A DNA stretch of 64,000 nt from Trochalopteron elliotii (Eukaryota; Chordata; Aves; Passeriformes; Leiothrichidae). The notes beneath the pieces were generated by a model. That model saw only the letters and a program-made list of their open reading frames with translations, was not told where the DNA came from and made no database searches. The translations under genes were made by a program, and so were the position numbers. Below are positions 25,601-37,600 of this stretch, piece after piece. The stretch spans positions 5,731,066 to 5,795,065 of the forward strand of contig JANPWX010000449.1 of the NCBI GenBank assembly GCA_024734555.1, written 5' to 3'. Within the stretch, counting starts at the first letter, position 1; the number at the start of each line of letters is the position of its first letter.

Positions 25601-28600
25601 GCTCAGTCTACTACATGCAACAAGTTCACAGCACAGACATTTTACTCAGCATTTAAAACAAGAACTGAAAGAATACTATTTAAACAGATGTTAAAGCAAC
25701 AGCCTACACCAAGGGGACTAGTTTTTGAAAAATATGTATTTAAACATTGCGAACAATAAATTGATAAGGTACTTACTGTGGCCATTTCTTCCACTTTTGA
25801 GGATGGGCTAGCAGAACTGTCATATCTGTAGGCAGAGGGATTTAAATGTTGGCTTTGAAAGGGAACTTGATGTAGTTTCATCAGGTAGCAAATATCCAGC
25901 AGCTTCTCACTTTAACAACTATTGAGAAGCTTCTGAAGAAAACTTGCTCTATGAAGAATTCATTCTTACCTCCCCCATCCCTGCCAAAATCCTGCAAAAA
26001 TAAAGTGCTGGAAAAATGTACCATTCAGTTTGGCCTTGCAAACTTCATAACTGCACAGCCAAAAATGAACTCAACCTACTGACATCTCAGTGTCTGCAAC
26101 AGGCATGAAGTAGTTGTTTCAATCCAGCACTATGGTAAGGTGGTATTTGTTCTTTTCCCAAACAAAAATAATTTAGTAGGTAATACTCATAGCCTAAATT
26201 ATATACTTGTTAAACTCTGAGTGGTGTGCATCTGAAATTCTATTGTTTTTCTCTTCCATTTCACCCTGCTCAGATTCTGAGCTGTGCTCTGTCCCTGCAA
26301 AGGGGGAGAGACAGACAGCAGATTGGTTTTGGTGTGAACTTCGGAATTTGCTGCTACTCACCCAAAAACCCCCTTTATTTACCAATTTTTAAGACATAGT
26401 AGAAGGCTCATCTGCTTTCCTAAGCTATTTAAGGCTGTAAGGGCTTGGCAGAGAACTGGCTTGAGCGTCCGTGAGTAATGCCGTGGTTAGAACAAGCCGA
26501 GAACATAAAAAGTACTCTGTTCGAGGGGGTGACTTGCAGATAAATACAAAATAAACGAAAGAAACAAGAACAGGACTAGACTTCACCGAGTCTATTTGAG
26601 TCTGCACATCCTTGTTTTACTACTAAGCAAACCCAGTCCCTTCAAAAGCCCTGAAGGAAACGTTGTTCAGCCTGTGCTTATTGCCAGCTCTTCCTTGTCT
26701 CAGAAACTGTTTTTTCCCAGGAAGTTAATTCTTGGGAGAAAATGAAGTAGGGAAAGATGGTTCTGCTCAGTCCTGTTTGTCTCCAAGTCTTTTTGAATGA
26801 CCTTGTTCTTAGGTTCTTAAAGCCTCCCTGTGCTCAGGTAGTCTACTTTATTGTGCTTCAATAGCAAGTACAAACCGGCTTGTTGGCAAGTTCTTTGTGG
26901 CCCAGCCTTTCTTCCTGAAGTGCTTTGTCATTTGTTTGCAATGTGCTTGCAGGCAGGGAAGAACAGTTGAAAGGTGCAATTTGTTTTTGCTTCTGTAATT
27001 GTGAACTGTAAAACCAGGATTCCTCTCTGACATGGGGTCCAACTGAAACCAAACAACCCTGTTGATTTCAACGGGCTTAGGATTTGGCTAGACAGTCTGA
27101 ATCTGAAATTCCTAATTTTTCCTTGTAGCTCTGAATAAAAACAGCCATTAAATCAGGGGGTTACATCTCCCTTTGAATGAAGTCTACAGAACCAGAACTC
27201 AGAAATGTATGTAGCTTTTCCTTTAAACTTAAAGTTGTGTTTTAATGCTTCGAAACCAAATTAAGAATGAAACTTAAGTTTCAGAGCTTTTACAATGATT
27301 TCCTGCAAATTAAGTTCAGTAAAATCCTGTGGCTTAGCAAGTTATCTTAGTTTTACTCATATGCATAACAAAAATGCAAAAGCTTTGTTAGAAGTTTTCT
27401 TCTTCTGCTTTACTGTGCAAAGCCACTCTTTGGCAAAGCCCAAGAGTGCAAAGCTCTCCCCACTTGATGTTGTATTAATTGCTCCTTGCAATGAACCTAC
27501 ATGAAGTAGACATGTTAGTTAGAAATGTCAGTTAGAAATGTCTTCTGATCGTCTAGGCAAAATTTAAATTTTCATTTGCACCTCTGGCACTATTCTAAAT
27601 TCATCTGTGTCTTTATTGTCACTGTTGTCTCAGAAATAACTGATCATTGCATCCTGCTTTATTTTTCTCCCTGCTAACTTATACGAGGTTATCTTAATCT
27701 TTTCCCTATGCCAATTCCTCCATTTCCCAAACTGCCTTATTATTTTCTATGAACTGTTTTAAATTTCCCAGCATTTCAAAAATAAAGTTTTTCTTACTTT
27801 CAGAGAAATATTGCTTAATTTTAGGAAACAGTAATTCAGTTTCTGTTTTGCTTAATGATACCGAGCAACGTTTACATTATTTTGCACACAATGCATATAC
27901 ACATACTTGTAAATATTGTCTATCATTCATAAATAGGAAAGAAGCTAAATTGATGTTCAAGTTCAGAAATATTTGCCATCTGGAAAATACTCCTCAGTAT
28001 GGAAAATGAGAAATTCTATTTTATACTTTTCCACTTACATACATATGTATCTTTTTAATGACAATCAAATGTAAGATTAAAAGTAAAAGATGACTATCAC
28101 TACTGGTAACAATAATAAAAATCCATGAATTAAAATCTGTTACGAATTTGTATTTCCACAGAGGCAAGGCACCTGTCTTCCCCAGGCTCCCACCAAGCTG
28201 TGTAATGTCAGTATAATCCATTTTCTTCAATTCTATTCTAATCAGTACTACATAAGAAGCCAACTAAAAACCAAACACATAACTCACGTATGCTGAAAAC
28301 ACAATTAAACAAGCATTTTTGTCCAGGATGAATCACACTTACATATTAGAAAACAGTAAGGATGAATTCAAGAACACTGACACCTTTGAACCGAAAGTGA
28401 TCAAACATTTCACTGCCTTTAGATTACAGTTACAAACCTTTTATTAGCATCTTCTGTATCTCCATGTAAGAGCACTCCTTCCTGCAGCATCCATAATTTA
28501 TTCTCACTGTAGAACACCACGGCAGCTGATGAAACTGTCTCTCCAGAACTGAAAGGACCCTCTAACCAGCCATTAATGTTTAGCCATTGAAAAGCTTCTG

Positions 28601-31600
28601 CCAGTTAGGCTTACTTACAGGATTTACAGTGCTGCGTCCTATAGTGTTTCACTAGCTCTCCAAAATAACTCTACCTGGTGAGAGGCAGATTATTTCAGTG
28701 CTTTGCCTATGCATAAAGCAAACCACATGCCACGGCAACACCTAGAAGAGGGTGGGGGAAGTTTTCAACAGAGAGGCGTGACTAGAAAATGTAGCAATCA
28801 GCTCAGTTACACGTCAGGATTGACTTGTTTATTTTTCAAGTTATGCTCGGTCAGAAATCAAAGGCATCTGAGCCTGAGATACGATAGATTTTCCATGGAA
28901 AAGCCAGATGAACACACATGAGAAAAGCTGATGTAATGAGTAGGCACGGTTTGGTTTTTTGCCTTCTTAAATTAGGAAATCATTTCAGGGCTTAAATTCT
29001 ACAGCAAAGCCTCGACCTTCATGTGTGCATTGGCTACCTCACTGTGCACCAGGATAAAGCACCCTTGAAATCTGATTCTCAGTTACACAAGTGTCCCTTT
29101 ATTCTTCAGGGAAACTGTGGCCCAGCGTTTCTGTGTTCCAGGATGAGGGGCATCACCAGGTCACAAGAAAGAGGAAGGAGATGACGACAGGTATGAAGCA
29201 CTGTTAACATTGCATATTCTTCTTCTATGTTGTGTTGTTATGTAAGGGAATTCTTACCAGTGAACATCCACAAAGCTAACCTCACAGCCTCTACACAAAC
29301 CTCTCCTTAAATCTCCTGCTTTGATACAAACACTCCACAATAGCAAGCTGCTGTGTTACAAAACCTACATATCAGACTAATCATAATTTCTTTAGAGGCT
29401 TGCATTCCCTGTCATTGTTTATTACAGCTGTTCCTTGTCTTAGCATCATGCCAGCAGGGAGCCCCAGGCACAGACCAGAATACCAATCTGAGACTCACTG
29501 AGTGAAAATCACCTTGTTGTACCAAAGATCTTGTACCTTCATACTTAGATTTCACAGCACTGCACAATGCAGCTCTCCTTGTGATTGCCAGTCCTAAATA
29601 TTACCCTGAGATGCACACAAGACTTCATTCATATGCTGCTGACATACGGCCATACAGGACAAAAGTTAAGAGAGAACAGGCAGCCTAACCAGCCTGACTG
29701 TCCCTCCACCCCCTTCCCTCTGAACAGCAGCTTCAACCCCGAGAATGGCAAAGGAGAAGGATGTTCTTCAAGCAGCTGCTCCAGAGCTGCGTATGAGACC
29801 ATCTTTGGTTCAGATCCAAAAACCAAAGCAAACCAAAGTACTGAAACCAAAGCACTGACAAAGCACAGAAGGCAAAAGCACCAAGAGCTGTCTGGTTTGC
29901 CTGGCTGGAGCTAAAGCTGCAGGGCTGCTTCAAGCTGCCTCTGGGCTAGAAATGGTGGGAACTGATGCAGCAGAGCTGCCTGGGGCCGGGACTCTCTGCC
30001 ATGACTTGGGAAAGCTATGCTTCCTATTCTATCACAGCCATAGGGCACCAGATCCCCATGCACCTTACATCGTGTCCTCTTGAGAGGGAATTAAAGAGGA
30101 TGCAGCTGCTCCTAAGCCTACAGTCTTTCATATACTTCAAGTCTTTATGCAAAACCAGGACAACATAGGTTTAGCCAAGAGACTCTACCTACTGCTTGTG
30201 ACTTAGTCCTCTTCTGACACCATACAGATAATCTCTCATTACAGGGCCAAGTAAAATCCCAATCTGCCCAATGAGGTGAAAAGCAAGAGACTGGAAAAAT
30301 AATTTAACAAAGTTTTCTAAAACTTTAGAACTTTTTTCTAAAACACAGAACAATTCATATACTTTTTTAAAGCTGGAAATAATGTATGTTCTGATTATTG
30401 CTCACCGTGGTTGCTTCTGAGTCTGGGTTTTCCTTGATTTTCTGAAGGAGGAAAGCCAAGCAAAAGGTGATCTGAACCCCAGAAATGAAGCTGAAGTGTT
30501 CTTTTGTGCTTGAGGATTTGTGCGGGATGACATTTTTATTTCTTTATGATCTAAAAATGTGATAAAAAGTAGGTTTGTTTCAAGTTCTTAATAAATACAG
30601 TATTAAAATATACATAAATGTTATGTCCTCATAAACAATTTTCTTTTACTTACCTTTTATGTCAGGAAAATCCAGTTTTGACATTTTTGGACAAACTATG
30701 TGACATACTGGTTTATAATGATTAACTAGAAGACAGAGAAAGATAAACAGGTCTAAAGTTTCAAAAAGTCTTATTGGTTTTGGGTGATGCACATGAGATA
30801 CATGAGGCTGATCTTCACAAAGTACTCAGCACTCAATCACTTGAAAAGCTGTTTTAAAATACAGGCAAATCAAACATTTGAAAATTGAGGCACCAAGAAT
30901 CATTATTCACTTTCTTTTTATGTTTGTAAGAAATACAAATGTGACAACCCAGAATATACAGTGACCTAACTGACCATAACACACGTAACACTAACACTGA
31001 CTAACGTGTCCTCTGTATCATAGAATTCCTTACAATGGGATTCCTGTGGCCACTGTAGTACCTTTTTTTTTCTGCTACAAACTGCATATCACATCTGTAT
31101 TTTCAAGGCAAGGTATCATGAATAATTTCTTTGGGAAGGTTATGACTTGTTTTCTTCAAATTGAACATAAACTCAGTCTGCCTGTAAAAGCAGCTGGCAT
31201 TTGGTGAGAAGATGAGGATGAATATTGCTTGTAGATAAGGGAAAGAAACTGCACAATCTGCACCACACCACAGTGAAGTGGAGGATATAAATAAACACGA
31301 TGTCACGCAGGAATAAGGCATTACATTTTTTTTTTCCATTTAAAGCAACACATGTCTGAAACAATACAACAGCCTGCAAATGGCTTATCCAATGACTGTA
31401 GGAGAAAGCAAATCCAAAAATCAGCGGCAAGTGTCATTTATAACAATAGCAAGGGGCAGCATTTTGGACATTGTCCAAAATGAAGTGAATAATTCATGTA
31501 ATGTGATTTAAAACCTGTGTGTAATATAGGGCTTTCCCTTCAGTGACAATCTCTGTGTACTTCAAAGTGCCACATTCTTTACCCCTTTCAGAGCCTAATC

Positions 31601-34600
31601 TTTAGGTGGCATTGACTTGACAATGCAGGTGACATCAAGAGAGTCCTAATAGCACTCTGCCATAGCCAGAATGGTCTAGGGATGTAGACACAGCAAGGCT
31701 TGCAGGTAGAAGTAGTTCCTTTTATTTAGCCAACTTACACAGTTGTTAATATCAGACAAGCCTCTGAGGCACACAAGCCCTTCTTCAGATCTGAAATAGA
31801 AACAGGTTCTTTCAAAGTTAAATACCAGAGAACAATTACACAGAGTTTAGTAAATTAGACCATCTCTGAAAGAGAAAAATAGTAGGTAGCTGAGGACTAG
31901 AGGGGATGTTGGGGAAAAAAGGTCAGGAAAGACTGAGATATGTGCTGTGCAGGTCTGTAGTATCAGGAAAATGTTTAAGGTTTCACTTTTCTTTTGAAAT
32001 ACATGACTCTGCTTCCAGTTACTACTATGAAGCACAAATAGGAAGATCTCAATGAAAAACATGCAGAAGTGTGAACGGAATAAAAGCATATATTATGCAT
32101 GAGAACTATCTGGATAGAAGATGAAAGACAGTACAGAATGCCATGCTTTTTATAGAGACAACGTTTCTTGTGCATGTTCATTTTGGATGGGCATCAGAAC
32201 CTGTGAAATGAGATCTCAAGAAATTGCTTCCTGGTCAGGCCAACTTTTCAAGCTTTGACACTCACCCTGAGAATAAGCACTGGCATGCCTTTAGTCCAGT
32301 GTTACCAGAAAAAGTTTTTCACTGGTATATTCAAGCCTTTCTCACCCAAACTCATCTACTTATTCCAAATGCTATTTAGGTTCTTTTAGTTTTTTAAGAA
32401 AACTAGGGAAAACCAATTTTTTTTGTGCTGGTTTTGGCTGGTATAGTTAATTTTTTCCATAGTCTCTTGCATGGGCTATATTCTGGATTTATGCTGGAAG
32501 CAGTGTTGGTAACACAGGGATGTTTTAGTTACTGCAGAGCAGTACTTACACAATTAAGGCCTTTCCTGCCTCTCACCCCACCCTACAAGCAAGTAGGCTC
32601 AGGGTGCACAAAGAGCTGGGAAGGGACACAGCTGGGACAGCTGACCCCAGCTGGCCCAAGGGACATTCCAGACCATTCAGCACCGTGCTCAGAGTAAAAA
32701 GCTGAGAGGAAAAGAAGGAAGGAAGAATGTTCAGAGTGATAGTGTTTGTCTTCCCAAGCAACCATTGTGCATGATGGAGCCCAGCTTTCCTGGGGACAGC
32801 TGAACACCTGGCTACCTACATAACTTAATTCTTTGGTTTGCTTCCTCATGTGCAAGGCTTATCCTTTACCTATTAAACTGTCTTTATCTCAACTCACAAG
32901 TTCTCTCACTTTTAGCTTCCTGTCCATCCTGATAGGAGTCAAGTGAATGAGCCACTGGGTGGTGCTTAGTTAATGACTGGGGTTAAACCACAAGAGTCCT
33001 TTAGGATGCCCAATGCAGGGCTCGAAGTGTTTGAGATAACAACAGATCTCAGTGGAACGTGCTAGACTGAATTTATCACTGTTTTGCTGTTTAGCTATTA
33101 ATTGACAGGCTCCAGCACTTGCCATAGTGCTTGCTTGCCAAGCTGTAAATTAGAGCCTAGTGCTCCTTGGTGGAATGGTTATGTGCCATGGTTATGGGGT
33201 ACCTCTGAAGGAATTGTGGCTAAGAGTAAGTCCGTAGCAGGTACACCTCAAAGCATCTGTGGCTGTGCTGGAGAACCTCGAAGTGTGTGGCCATGGATAA
33301 GACCATGACAGAGCAAGTACTGCCCTGCAGGGGCTGCAGCCATGGGTAAAGCCATGTCAGAGTTGGTGCATTTCTGAAGGCATTGTGGCCCATGGAGGAG
33401 GCAATGCTGGAAAAGGTGCACCTCAGATAGACTGGGGCTGTGGGTAAGTCCATGCTGCAACAAGTGTATCCCTGGAGAGACTGTGGCTCTACTTGGAGCA
33501 GGTATACCCCTGAGACACTGCAGTATATGGCTAAGTCTAAGCTGGAGCAGAGGCAAGGTGAAGGCAGTGGGGTGGCTAATGGGGATATACTGGATAGTGT
33601 GGGGCCTGAGCATGATGTAAATGGTATGGAATAAGCAGTAAAGAATGTGCTGGGTTTGGCTGTGATAGTAAATTATTTCCATAGTAGCTAATATGGGGCT
33701 ATGTTCTGGATTTGTGCTGAGAACAGCGCTGATAATTCAGGGATGTTTTCTTTATTGCTGAGCAGGGCGTACACCAAGCCAAGGCTTTTTTACTTCTCAC
33801 CCCACCCCATCAATGGGTGGATTGGGGGTGTGCAAGGAGGTGGGAGGATGCCTCCAGCTGACCTGATGGATACCCCATACCATATGGCATCATACTCAGC
33901 ATATAAAATCTAGGGGAAGAAGGAAGGAAGGAAGGGGGACATTCACAGTGACAGCGTTTGTATTGTCAAGTCACCTTTACATGTGATGCAGGCCTGGAGG
34001 TGGCTGAACACTCCTGACCGTGGGGAGTGATGAATAATTCCTTGCTTTGCTTTGCTTGTGTGTGTGGCTTTTGCTTTACCTATCAACTGTCTTTACCTCA
34101 ATTCACTTTTAGCCCTCCAATTCTCACCCCCTCCCATGGTGGGGGAGTGAGTGAGTGGCTATGTAGTGCTTTGCTGCCAGCTGGGGTCAAACCACAATCT
34201 TTTTGTACAATGCAGACATCACTGCTTTGACTGGGAAACTACCACTGTATTTACTATAATTATAGCAATTTCATTTTGATTAATAAAGACATTTTTTAGA
34301 GTGAGAACAATTAATCACTGGAACAGCCTCCTCAGGGACATGGTAAAGACCCCATGATTAGAGGTTTACAAGATGTGACTGCAAATGGTGCTAAATAATC
34401 TTATCCAGGTTCCCTTTTCTATGAAAAACTGGACCTGAAGATCTTCTGATGTTCTTCCAACCTGGGCTTCCAACCATACTATGATTCTAACTATGGCATA
34501 ACAATATCAGGGATTTTCTGTTGTGAATCCCAGCTCTGCTTTTAACAGAATATACTTAAAGAAACATACCTATTTGGAAAATATATCTTTGGTAACACAA

Positions 34601-37600
34601 TGATATGAGAAGAGGCTAAATGCAATTTCAGAAACTCCTTAACTATTACACTCTGACATTGGTTTGGTGACCATTATTATATAGATAAAGAAATGGACAA
34701 ATGCAACTCACTGATGTTTTTACTCTTCCTTAGCTGATGCTCTAATGGTGATTTTAACATTCTACTGGCATCAATGTAATTCTGAAATTTTCTTCTTTTT
34801 ATTTCTTCAAACCATTCTCCAGTCACTCCCTGCAGCCCTTTTTCAGACTTCTTTCTCTTCAGAAGTTTGCTAAAAAGGAAAAAAAATATTAAGCCATTTT
34901 AGATATCACAGGCCCATCATTAGGAACTTTCCCTGCTGTTCATTAAAGTATTTACAGTATATCTCTACATATAATGACTTTCACAAAGTCAGTGAGACAT
35001 GATACATTCACAGCAAACACATTAAAGTTTTAGTGACAGCAACATTCTACTGTTTAGCAAATGAGATTATGGGACCAGGTTAAGTGGATAACTCTTATGC
35101 TTGCATTATTCTCTTCCTTGAGGAAGGGCATCTTTTTTCCTTGTAGGAATAAGGTAATCTACATGCACTTTAAAACTAATTGAAAGTAAGATTAAGTTGA
35201 TCCAATAATCAGAATAAATAACACTCTAAATAAAGCAAATTTTGAGATATTTATTCACTCATTTAAGTAGAAGCAATAACAAGATTATTTTTATTTTCTA
35301 GGGGTAGATAACTGATGCCCTGACAGTGAGGTGTCCACTACGCATTTTCCATGCAAAGGAGAACAGCTAATAGATATTCATGCAACATGTTCAACAAGTT
35401 TATCACATATTCCTCTTTCCTTGATGCATAGTGATTCTGCCTGTGCTCAATATGGATGGAGGAAACTAATAATGAATATGAATGTTCTGCCACACACATG
35501 TTCTCAGGTGCAACCTGAGTAAGCTACACACATGTGGCTGCAACTAAAGAAGATATTTAGTAGCAAGTTCAGGTTTTAGACCAAGAGGTCACAGGAATGA
35601 ATTGTTTAGCTGGACAGAAAAGAACAGGGCACAGTTGCAAAGGAATGGGAATAGTGCAAGGGAACGTGAAGTTACTTGTTTTCAAATTACATTACACTAA
35701 ATGTCAAAAGTATAAATGCAAATACAGCACCTACACCCCAACTGATTCTGATGGCAACAAAACAAGACTTTGTGCACAGCCTGGAGACTTAATATCAAAT
35801 TTTGAGCAAGGCCTTCATGCAAATCTGCCTCCTTAATCAGTGGCAAAAATCTGTGTCTAGGAATACAGATGTTCTCAGAGAACATAAGTTACTTCAGTTA
35901 TAAATTTAAATAAAAGCTCATCTGGGACAATACTACTTCACAGAACAAACTTAAATATCTAGTCTGGAAATGGATATATTTTGATCTGGAATTTACAGAG
36001 TTCATTGTCCATACTAGTCCCTACCGTGCATCTGGCGGCATCTGATGGACAGGAAGGCTGGAGGGAGACATTTTTGGGAAATGAGTATTTCCTTTGAAGA
36101 AGATTACACAGCCACATGCACGAGTACTAGCCATTCCAAGTAAACTTATTAAAAAGGCAAAAATGTTAATCATCGCAGATATTACCGCACCATGGGAGTG
36201 ACTAAACACCATAAATGCACAGTGCAGCCTGGAACGCAGCCTAGCACTGATGTGAAACAGAGGGGATGAACAATGTGATCTCAAGAGCCAACTGCATGAC
36301 CTCAGTCCTGTGGCCTCACCAAAGGGGATCCAAGATACTGGGAGGAGTAAAAGCACAGAGAGGAAAGGCATGAGCTGCTTGGGCAGTGGCTGCATCCACA
36401 GCGACTGCCCGAGAAACAACCTGTGGGCAGTTCTGCTGAACTCCCGACAGTGGAGAGCACCTGTTGCTCTCCATCCCGCGGGCTTTCAGAAGTCAGCCGG
36501 GCCGAACGGCTTTTCCCGCGGGAACAGATCCGCCCTGCGAGCGCCATTCCGGGCGGCCGGCGGGCGGGGCTCTGGCGCCCCCCGGCGGCGGCCGCCGGTA
36601 CCGCTGCCGAGAGTCCGCCCGCTCCCGGCGTGTCCCGGGGCAGCGCCGCCACCCGAGCGCCCGCGGCCGGGAAGCGACGGCACGGGCAGACAAACAGCTA
36701 TTTGCTGCACGTTTACGCATTCCAGAGCAAAGAGAAATATAAAAACCCCGCAGCCACTCTAACATCGACCATACCAGGCACGAACATGTCTTGCACAAAC
36801 ACTGACTTCAGTGTTTAAACACTGTAAAGTCTTTACTGGTACATGCTTGGCATTATATGTAGTCGTTATCTGTGAATATGCTACTTTTGAATTGTGCTGT
36901 CATGCCCAACTCACCAAATAAATCCTTTAAACTGCTTGTGTATATTTAGATTTGTACACACAGAGAGGCCCATATATGGAACCCTATCTATGTAGTTATT
37001 TGAGTAACGAATAATAGTTAACGAATATGAGACACAACATGCTGCAATATTGCATGGCTATTAAGTATTTCTCCTACGCGGTGACTCCCAGCCAAACCAC
37101 ATCATTTCCCTACATACTTGCTCTGTCAAGTTCAGTGCCCCCTCACGATACTAATGAACGACAGTTGTGAGCCAGCAGGAAAGACCATGTCAAGAAACAA
37201 TTACAGCAGGAGATGGTATCTGCACTCAGTATTGCAATGAACCTGCCTCTGAGGCAGCACTATTGTTACTTGGATTACACATTATGTGTTGAGACACTGC
37301 ACCTTAGGAGTATCAAAACACCTACTGCCCTCTAAACCAAATGTACTAATCCTGCTTCCCAGTCTGCTCCATCTATCCTTACCCCTCATTTGCCTACAGC
37401 TGGTTTGTACACTTGGAACCACTACCTTTTGAGAGGAGACAACATCATTGTGACTGGGAAAAGTATCTATAAACTATAGTGGGATTAAAGGCAAATCCAT
37501 TCTCAGGATTACTTACAGGAGACTGTTCCACAAACCAGTGTAGGCAGCAACCCTAAATGACCTCACAGGCTCATTATCTTTCCCCATCTATTATTCTACA

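Larger units (their letters stand above)
32424..34196 (+). mobile_element. Endogenous retroviral element with both LTRs and a short non-coding interior
   Basis: Two LTRs (32424-32992 and 33646-34196) share start TGTGCTGG, end AAACCACA and the same internal order (CAGGGATGTTTT, CTTCTCACCCCACCC, TTTACCTAT, ACTGTCTTTA). Between them are only 653 bases, with a degraded lysine-tRNA-like primer site near 33003-33022 and a tandem repeat, and no gag, pol or env frame. By eye the LTRs are roughly three-quarters identical, so the insertion is old. It lies in EXPH5 intron 2, antisense to the gene. Avian ERV type; exact family not resolved. Confidence 0.85.

Noticed and set aside
32583..33682. Several 60-144 codon frames in the intron 2 retroviral element
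   Set aside because: They lie on either strand across LTR and tandem-repeat sequence and match no retroviral gene order; chance frames.
36302..36652. 116-codon minus-strand frame over the intronic CpG island
   Set aside because: It is in a different frame from the one that joins exon 2 in phase, and its length is explained by high GC.
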